Of a DNA stretch of 64,000 nt, positions 57,913-64,000 are shown piece after piece (position 1 is the first letter of the stretch; every line of letters starts with the position of its first letter). A program made the translations under genes and the position numbers. Under the pieces are notes generated by a model. It was not told the DNA's origin, searched no databases, and saw only the letters and a program-made list of their open reading frames with translations. Source of the DNA: Trichopria drosophilae (lineage: Eukaryota; Arthropoda; Insecta; Hymenoptera; Diapriidae); NCBI GenBank assembly GCA_030407085.1, contig CM059587.1, forward strand, positions 17,829,001-17,893,000. Reading direction: 5' to 3'.

Positions 57913-59040
57913 CTAATTCTTTAATAATTTTACGTTATTAAAGGCTAAAATACTGTTTAAACGATAAGGGGGTCCCACATTTTCCGCTTCGATGGCCTCA
58001 TTAAGGCCTATTTTGGCAACCGATAGCTGTTGGTAGTCCAAAATGACATGGTCCATATCCGCTAGGATGTCTTTACAGTAAGGACATTTGGGCGAGTCGA
58101 GTAACTTGATTTTATATAAGTGTGCGGGGTACTCCCAGTGACCAGATTTGAGTCTGTTGATTGTGTTGATGGTGTTTTTTGACAGATTCTTTCCTAACCA
58201 TCGCGGATCGCTGTAGGCTAGTCTGTTGTTTGAGGATAGATAGTAATTATCCTTGTTACTAAAATCCTTGTTTAAATATTTGAAATATTTGTGTTGTGAG
58301 TTTGATTCGATATATTTAACTACAAAGTTCAACGAAGGTTTATGCTTTATCTCTGTAGATACGTTTAGTTTTATGGACTCCTTAGCCGCTTTGTCCACTA
58401 TGGCGTTGCATTTAACATTCATGTGAGCTGGGCACCAAACAAAATAGAATTTTATTTTCGAAAGAGAGAGTTTTAATTTAATGTCATAGTAGACTTTGCT
58501 TAGATCTTTCTTTTTGTAAATTGGAGATTCTAAGCGCTGTAAGGTCTCTTGGAAGTCTGTGACTATCACCGCTGTCTTGATATTGTTCGTGGTGGCATAT
58601 CTGATCGCCAGCCATATTGCTAGTGCCTCGGCTTCGTTGATAGAAATGTTATTGTTAATACGGTGGCGCCATATGGTGTTTTGGTTCAAATGGTAAATTG
58701 CTAACCCGTTAACTATCTTTTGATTTCTATCGGAGTAGAATGAAGATGCGTCAGTATATATCATTTCTTGGTAGGGAAACTTTCCTGTCAGATTCGAAAA
58801 GTTCATGCGGAGAGCTATGTGTGAGAGAGGATGTGCCTATTTCGTAATTACACTCGGATATATGTGAAATTGTACAGCTAACAGTAAAGGTAATTCGGAT
58901 TTTTCTACTGTCTCGTAAAATTTGTTATATTTATTATAGATTTCTAAGATATGGAAAAAAATAAAAGCAAATGTGGATTTAGAGGTTTTCTTATAATCAT
59001 CTAACAGTTTAAGTTTGTTCAAAAGTTGATTCTTGGAAGT
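57913..59040 (-). pseudogene. LINE ORF2 C-terminus with RNase H and zinc motif
   Basis: The minus frame from 58806 contains YTDAS (D19), INEAEALAIW (E57), VIVTDFQ (D83) and WCPAHMNVKCNAIVDKAAKE, the order of an RNase H domain. Near the end, CPYCKDILADMDHVI is a CCHC-like zinc motif common in this class. A TAG at 58834-58836 interrupts the same frame (upstream part 58837-59022, HIYPSVITK before the stop). The RT domain is missing. Non-LTR elements of the I/LOA/R1-like groups carry such RNase H domains; the exact clade is uncertain. Confidence 0.75.
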
Positions 59041-59149
59041 TTGAAAATTTCTTATTATATATTTCTTATTACATATTTCTGGTTATTTTTTGTGTAGGTA
59101 ATATCGATAGGGGGAGAATTAGCTAAATGATATATTATAGGTTTAGGAG

Positions 59150-60140
59150 TGGTGCACATGAGACCTAGACATTAATTACCATGTAAACTTCCTTTCCACC
59201 ATAGATACGTTGATGATATTTTAACAGTTGTTCCAAACCAATTTTTAGATGATATTTTACCTATTTTCAATAATTAACATAAAATTAATGGCTTTCAAAA
59301 TAAAAATACTTTTACCATGGAAAAAGAAAATAACAAAAGAATTAGTTCTTTAGATTTACTCATTGTTAACGATAAAAACACTTTAATTACAGATTGGTAC
59401 CATAAAAACACATTTTCAGGCAGATATTTAAATTTCCATTCTAATCATCCATTACACTACAAATTAGGTGTAGCTTTTGGATTAATCGATAGAGCACTAA
59501 GATTAGCACAGATTAAATTTAGAGAAAAAAATTTTAAATTAGTCAAGAAAATATTAACTGAAAACGGTTATCCCACTTACATAATTAATGAATGTTTCAG
59601 GAAAAGAGTTTATAAAATATATAACACCCTTGACACGCAATCAAACGATAAAAAATATATTAAAACAATTAGCATTCCATAGTTCAAAAAAAACTCAGAG
59701 ATTATAAAAAGCAATTTCAGAAATAATGATATTAGAGTAGTTTTCAAACCAACGAACATAAATATTGGCGGTATTAAACCGTTCAATGACAAAACAGATA
59801 CATTACATCAAAAAGACGTCATATACGAAATAAATGCAACAATTGCGATGGAGTCTATATAGGTGAGACGGGTAGACTTTTAAAAAATAGAATATCTGAA
59901 CATAAACATAACATTTATTTAAACGAAGACAAATAAATACACAGGACTTACAACACATAGAATTAACACAGGACACAATTTTGATTTTTCAAATGTCAAA
60001 ATCCTTGCAATAGAAAAAAATAAACATAAAAGGAAACACATGGAAAAGTTTTTTATCAAAAATAATAACAAATCAGTCAACATCCGCTTTGAAAAATCAA
60101 ACTTACCTGACACATATATACCTCTCCTTCAAGTTCAAAA
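59150..60140 (+). mobile_element. Penelope-like element (PLE-6) with YVDD motif
   Basis: It starts in the RT palm with RYVDDILTVVPNQFLDDIL (catalytic YVDD at 59216-59227). A stop follows, then an open frame (59317-59682: SLDLLIVNDKNTLITDWYHK, SGRYLNFHSNHP, GLIDRALRLA). Frameshifted remnants of GIY-YIG come next (GLTTHRINTGHNFDFSNVKI near 59950, ending about 60144). It is 5'-truncated and inactive. Confidence 0.75.
59317..59682 (+). pseudogene. PLE-6 reverse transcriptase thumb fragment
   Basis: 121 open codons. NTFSGRYLNFHSNHPLHYKL and AFGLIDRALRLAQIKFREKN are the most conserved PLE blocks downstream of YVDD. The parallel block in PLE-2 (SSGRFLNFHSDHP) shows they are related but distinct families. 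Confidence 0.7.
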
Positions 60141-60144
60141 ATGA

Positions 60145-61438
60145 AAACAATATATATAGAACGGTAACTGAATGTACTCAAAATATTATGTAATCTGAAA
60201 AACTTTTTAGTCTCCTTTTACATAACGTCCAACTTGTTTAATTAAAATTAAATCTTAACTGCCATTAGCACCACAGTGTCCTAACAAAAATACAAACACT
60301 CCTAGTGACCAACCTTGATTTCTCGTAGTCAATATAATTATTAGAATGGCGGCAAAATTAGAAAAAGACAAAACTAAAAAACCTGAATTAGCGAATAAAA
60401 AACGAAATTCAACTTACATCAGCATTCTGCAAAAGTAAAGAGCCACAAACCGTTAGGAGGTAAACAAAATTTAAAACTAGTAGAATCTCCAAATCTTGAT
60501 AGCAAATATGTAGTCTTCGCCATCATCTCGAGCGCGGTGATCACCTATGGGCACATCAGTTCTTTTACGCCCTTGATACGAAAATAACTACTACGATATA
60601 TCTAAAAGATGTCTTATAGATATCTAAAAGATATCCGTCAGAGATCTTTTCGACACTTTCAAGATATCTTTGACGAATTATACGTATATGCAGGGTATCC
60701 CACAACTCGCGGATGGTATTGCAGGAGCATATTCTACATGAAATTTCAAGCAAAAAAGTCCTGTACCAAAATTGGATCCGACGCCCACAATTTGATTGAC
60801 TGGCCATTGAAGTTTTGGAAAAAAAGTAACTATTTCTCCAATAACTCGGCTTCTGTTAAAGTTATTTCAATGAATGAGGTCACTTATTACAGCTTATGTT
60901 AAGCCCTACAAGTCATCCTTAAGACTTCGAACTACGATGAACAATTCTCGTGTTATGGACCCAAAATTATACAAAACGACCGTTTTTCGTGGTTTTCTGC
61001 ATTTGACTAATTTCGTTCAACAGCTATCTAAATGGCACTCCAGGACAAGTTGTGGGACTTGAAAATACCTACAATTTGTCCCCTTATACGCCAGATTTAA
61101 ATAAAAGCTCTTCCGACGAGAAGACTTTGAATGCCACGAAATTTTTGAAAAACGAGCACCTCTACTCTGAGTGTCGGTCCGTTTTTTGCCGAAAAAAACC
61201 AACACTATTTAAGAATATATTAATTTATAAAACGGTCGAAAAAGTAAAACCTACCAAATGTATAGTCATTTTGCCCATTTTTGTTAGATATCTTCCTATT
61301 GCAATTTTTCGAAATAAATCTTGTCTTAAAAAAACGCGTTTCGCATTCGGCTACCAGTTATGCTCATCAGCAGGGTTCTGGCAGCCTTACCGTGGACGCG
61401 ATTGCAGATTTAAATTTGTAATTTTATAAATGTTATTG
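60145..61438. other. Intergenic DNA with repeat fragments
   Basis: About 60590-60665 is a cluster of AAAGATATC/GATATCTTT palindromes. About 60688-61080 is a copy of the family noted at 4740-5560 (CAGGGTATCCCACAACTCG end; AATAACTCGGCTTCTG inside; GTTGTGGGACTTG at 61047). Short frames have no recognisable domain. Confidence 0.45.
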
Positions 61439-61440
61439 TA

Positions 61441-61652
61441 CACCCAAGAGCATCGATTGTTTCCCTTCCGGTTTGCATTCGACATGAGAAGCAGGATTGC
61501 CAGATAGGCTAAGTGGGGATGTACATTTCAAATGGGAATTTGGCGATTTATCGGTAAAATCTGGCTACCCTGATGAGAAGTGCGGACGATTCTTCATAAA
61601 ATTACATGGTTCGAATGCTAACCGGAAGGGAAACAATCGATGCTCTTGGGTG
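61441..61652. mobile_element. 212-bp hairpin MITE
   Basis: Ends CACCCAAGAGCATCGATTGT and ACAATCGATGCTCTTGGGTG are perfect inverses. The match extends to about 35 bp (TTCCCTTCCGGTT) and imperfectly further, with TA on both sides. A short plus-strand open frame across it is not a gene. Confidence 0.8.
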
Positions 61653-62429
61653 TATACTCAAGTTTCTGGGGAAAAACTTGAAAATCAATAACATTTAGAA
61701 AGTCAGATTTAAAATATGTTTTAAATCCAAAGGAGATCAATAAATATCAATATTTAGTTCTCATATAGAGAACTTAAAACACTTCTTTGCCGCTTTTTTA
61801 AATGCAATAGTTGTAACGAGCCGTTTAACTTGACCAAGCGCGGAAGAGAAAGAGCGACGGAGAGAAAGAGGGCCGTTACGATATTTGTTTTGTATCGACA
61901 TGCTTATCAAAATAACGAAGAAGATACCAAGGACGCGATGCGCGCCTTTTCCGGCCGGTCGGCCATTTTGGATCCCAAGACCCCCTTAATTGGATTGTGT
62001 GACCGTGACGTGGTGGGGGGGGGGCTTAGCAGAAAACCGTTTGGAGGTCCTGAGACGAAGGCAGTATGCATGATGAGAGAATGTTGAACCCTATAAACGG
62101 GTACTCAAATTGAATGGCTCGGAACTCTATAAACGGGTTTTTCGATGAATGAGTGCGAGATTGGGGCCGGAAGCTCACGCGCCATCTCTGTCCTTCGAGC
62201 TGGAGGGGAAATGGGGCAAGGGACCTCTGAGGTCCTGCGACCAATATACGATCCCCCAATCCACAGGTGTAATACTATCGTGCCGAAGAATGCATGGTAC
62301 AGGGGAAGCTGTACTGCAAACGATGCCCTTGGGATACCGGGCGCCCTCCCATTGTATTAAGCCTTCGACCGGCATGCAGGGCACTGCAGGGAGCGACCGT
62401 TTATTTCCCTAGCTACTCGTGGGAACAAT

Positions 62430-63563
62430 ATGGAAAACACAGTAAATAACAAACAAACAAACAAACAAACAAAAACGAAAAAAAAAGAGACTGTGACTCC
62501 CGAAGCCGCAGATGAAGTCCCTGGTACCTCAACGGGAGCAAGGCCTCAGAGACCTGCTCTCAACGGGGCCGTCAGAAAAGGGCTTCATCAAAAACTGCTC
62601 AAAGGGGGCATGGCTTTTGAGGAAGCCCGCGCCCTTTGCATAAAACCAATCGCGGAAAATACGGACGCGAAAAAAAATCCCGCTATAAAACGGGTCAGGT
62701 CGGAGGAGCAATCCCCACAGGACCGGCCCAAGAAGCATCCTAGAAGTCAGGAGCCTGTTGACAGGCCCTCCTTCCGGGATGTTCTTGGATCGGTCAAAAT
62801 AGGGATCCGTGACAAGGTCCCTATGACAGGTGTGCAGCTCGGAGTCTTGCAAAAGGCTATCATCAGGGTAGTTTCTGAGACCCAAGATGAAGAAGCCGGA
62901 CCGAGATTTCTGGGATACGCACATAAAACGGGATGGCTGCTACTGACCTGTGCGGACGATGAAAGCCGCGCGTGGGTGATTAAAAACATCGAAAAGGTCA
63001 AGGTTTGGGAAGGCTCGGAACTCGCGGTAATGGGGGAGGACGAGTTACCCAAGCCTAAAGTCGGTGTAGTGTGGATACCGGGGGCTGATATAGAACCCCC
63101 AAAAGACATACTACACCGAATAAAAGTTCAAAATAAGGGACTGCAGACCGAGCTCTGGAGGGTCCTCAACACGAAGGCTGAGGACAAGGGCCAAACTCTG
63201 ACTCTTGCCATCGATGACGCCTCGTTTGAGACTCTGCAGGGAATCGACTGCAGGCCCTTCCTCGACTTCGGGCAGGTCTTGATCCGATTCAAGAAACCTG
63301 CCAAGAAATTAACACAGGATATGGGGAAAGTGGCCGGTGCGGTGGCGGGGGTCGGAGGTGCGGCCTCCCAAACTGCCCCGCAGGTGCCCAGTGAGCACCC
63401 TAATGCCGCTGAAGCAGCTGTGGAGGCGGAGATGGAGGTTGACGCTCAGCCAACCGCTGCCGAGCCACAAATGGAACCCCCAACCCAGATGACGAAACCA
63501 ATAGAGAGGATGGCGACCAACACCGACCTCTCCAAAGAGACGACACCCTCCAAAAATAGATAG
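62430..63563 (+). CDS. LINE ORF1 protein
   Basis: 377 aa, starting MENTVNNKQTNKQTKTKKKE. The N-terminal third is basic and low in structure (RVRSEEQSPQDRPKKHPRS). The middle (about 110-300: PSFRDVLGSVKIGIRDKVP, PRFLGYAHKTGWLLLTCADD, VGVVWIPGADIEPPKDIL) resembles the conserved domain, which I recall as DUF4780, found in many insect LINE ORF1 proteins. The tail is Ala/Glu/Pro-rich. ORF1 proteins coat the element RNA. The frame is complete and shows GC-rich codon use unlike the host genes here. The first ATG is chosen; no better start is evident. Confidence 0.7.
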   Translation: MENTVNNKQTNKQTKTKKKETVTPEAADEVPGTSTGARPQRPALNGAVRKGLHQKLLKGGMAFEEARALCIKPIAENTDAKKNPAIKRVRSEEQSPQDRPKKHPRSQEPVDRPSFRDVLGSVKIGIRDKVPMTGVQLGVLQKAIIRVVSETQDEEAGPRFLGYAHKTGWLLLTCADDESRAWVIKNIEKVKVWEGSELAVMGEDELPKPKVGVVWIPGADIEPPKDILHRIKVQNKGLQTELWRVLNTKAEDKGQTLTLAIDDASFETLQGIDCRPFLDFGQVLIRFKKPAKKLTQDMGKVAGAVAGVGGAASQTAPQVPSEHPNAAEAAVEAEMEVDAQPTAAEPQMEPPTQMTKPIERMATNTDLSKETTPSKNR

Positions 63564-64000
63564 GACCCCACTCAAAGTGGTTCAAATAAACGTCCATCAT
63601 GCTGAGGCTGCTTCAGCAAGCCTATGCAGGAGGTTTTGTAAGGACCGATTGAGTGTGGGACTTATTCAGGAGCCCTGGATAAATCGAAGCAGGATTCAGG
63701 GCCTTGGAAACGCAGGTAACATCTTGTATAATACTAGCGGAACCAAACCAAGAGCATGCCTCATATTTAATAAAAATATAAAATTTTTGCCTGTTCCAGA
63801 GTTCTGCACGGACGACCTCGTAGCAGCATATATTCACCTGGAAGGTGGACTAAAGGTACTTGTTGCCTCTGCCTACCTTCCGGGGGAAACGGATGATCCT
63901 TCGATCAGCCTGGAGGAAATCCACAGATTCAGCAGGCGTAATGAAGCCAGACTTATTCTGGGGTGTGACGCCAACGCCCACCATGAAGAATGGGGTAGCA
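63559..64000 (+). CDS. LINE ORF2, endonuclease domain (partial)
   Basis: It reads DRTPLKVVQINVHHAEAASA, VGLIQEPWINRSRIQGLGN, PRACLIFNKN, VLVASAYLPGETDDP and LILGCDANAHHEEWGS: the N-terminus of an APE-like endonuclease, with the QEPW motif (catalytic Glu) and DANAHH block in place. It is in a different frame from ORF1 and follows it without a gap, so it may be translated by reinitiation. The protein continues beyond 64000 and no start codon could be chosen. Confidence 0.75.

Larger units (their letters stand above)
61800..64000 (+). mobile_element. LINE, 5' part of an apparently intact copy
   Basis: The base composition jumps from AT-rich to clearly GC-richer at about 61810. A 5'UTR of about 0.6 kb precedes ORF1 (62430-63563), and ORF2 starts immediately after with an endonuclease domain that runs off the window. 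No stops or shifts are seen in either frame. The exact 5' end is not determined. Confidence 0.75.

Overview
This window is nuclear DNA from an animal, almost certainly an insect. It is AT-rich and intron-bearing, with three conserved protein-coding genes scattered among abundant transposable-element debris. The insect call rests on an Egalitarian orthologue (a dynein/BicD mRNA-transport adaptor), an alpha-tubulin gene whose ATG is cut off from the body by an intron, insect-type non-LTR and Penelope-like retroelements, and short TTAGGTT-type tracts. I cannot fix the order from sequence alone; Hymenoptera is a guess.

Genes. (1) egl, plus strand: a probable 5'UTR exon ends at 13808 and five coding exons lie between 13974 and 33368 (800 aa). 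Its third coding exon is 14.3 kb from the fourth. (2) unc-50, minus strand, six coding exons between 37398 and 33996 (266 aa), convergent with egl. (3) A divergent alpha-tubulin, minus strand, five coding exons between 53288 and 49978 (448 aa). It lacks the Lys40 acetylation site and ends in Met rather than Tyr. No functional link between the three genes is visible beyond all three belonging to trafficking or the cytoskeleton.

Mobile DNA by region. 1-13.4 kb: intergenic DNA with at least four long foldback (palindromic) elements and a tandem array of TA-flanked MITEs. 15.4-17.8 kb (egl intron): a Penelope-like element (PLE) that received a second PLE and a MITE. 18.2-32.5 kb (egl giant intron): a DIRS/LTR-type RT scrap, a foldback carrying a MITE, three further foldbacks or TIR elements, two GIY-YIG PLE fragments and several LINE 3' ends. 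34.4-36.6 kb (unc-50 intron): a 2.3-kb foldback. 38-43 kb: LINE and PLE remnants. 44-47.5 kb: a composite TIR element holding a foldback, a MITE and a 92-bp satellite-like array. 53.8-54.7 kb: a TIR element built of CAACATT minisatellite. 55-60 kb: decayed PLEs and a LINE RNase H fragment. 61.4-64 kb: a hairpin MITE, then the 5' part of a GC-richer, apparently intact LINE whose ORF2 runs off the window.

No rRNA, CRISPR or bacterial-type operon is present, and I recognised no tRNA. No wholly new biochemical system stands out. The most unusual material is the nested foldback/MITE architecture, which can be reconstructed from the sequence itself; the recurrent hammerhead-like motifs at PLE ends; and the atypical alpha-tubulin.
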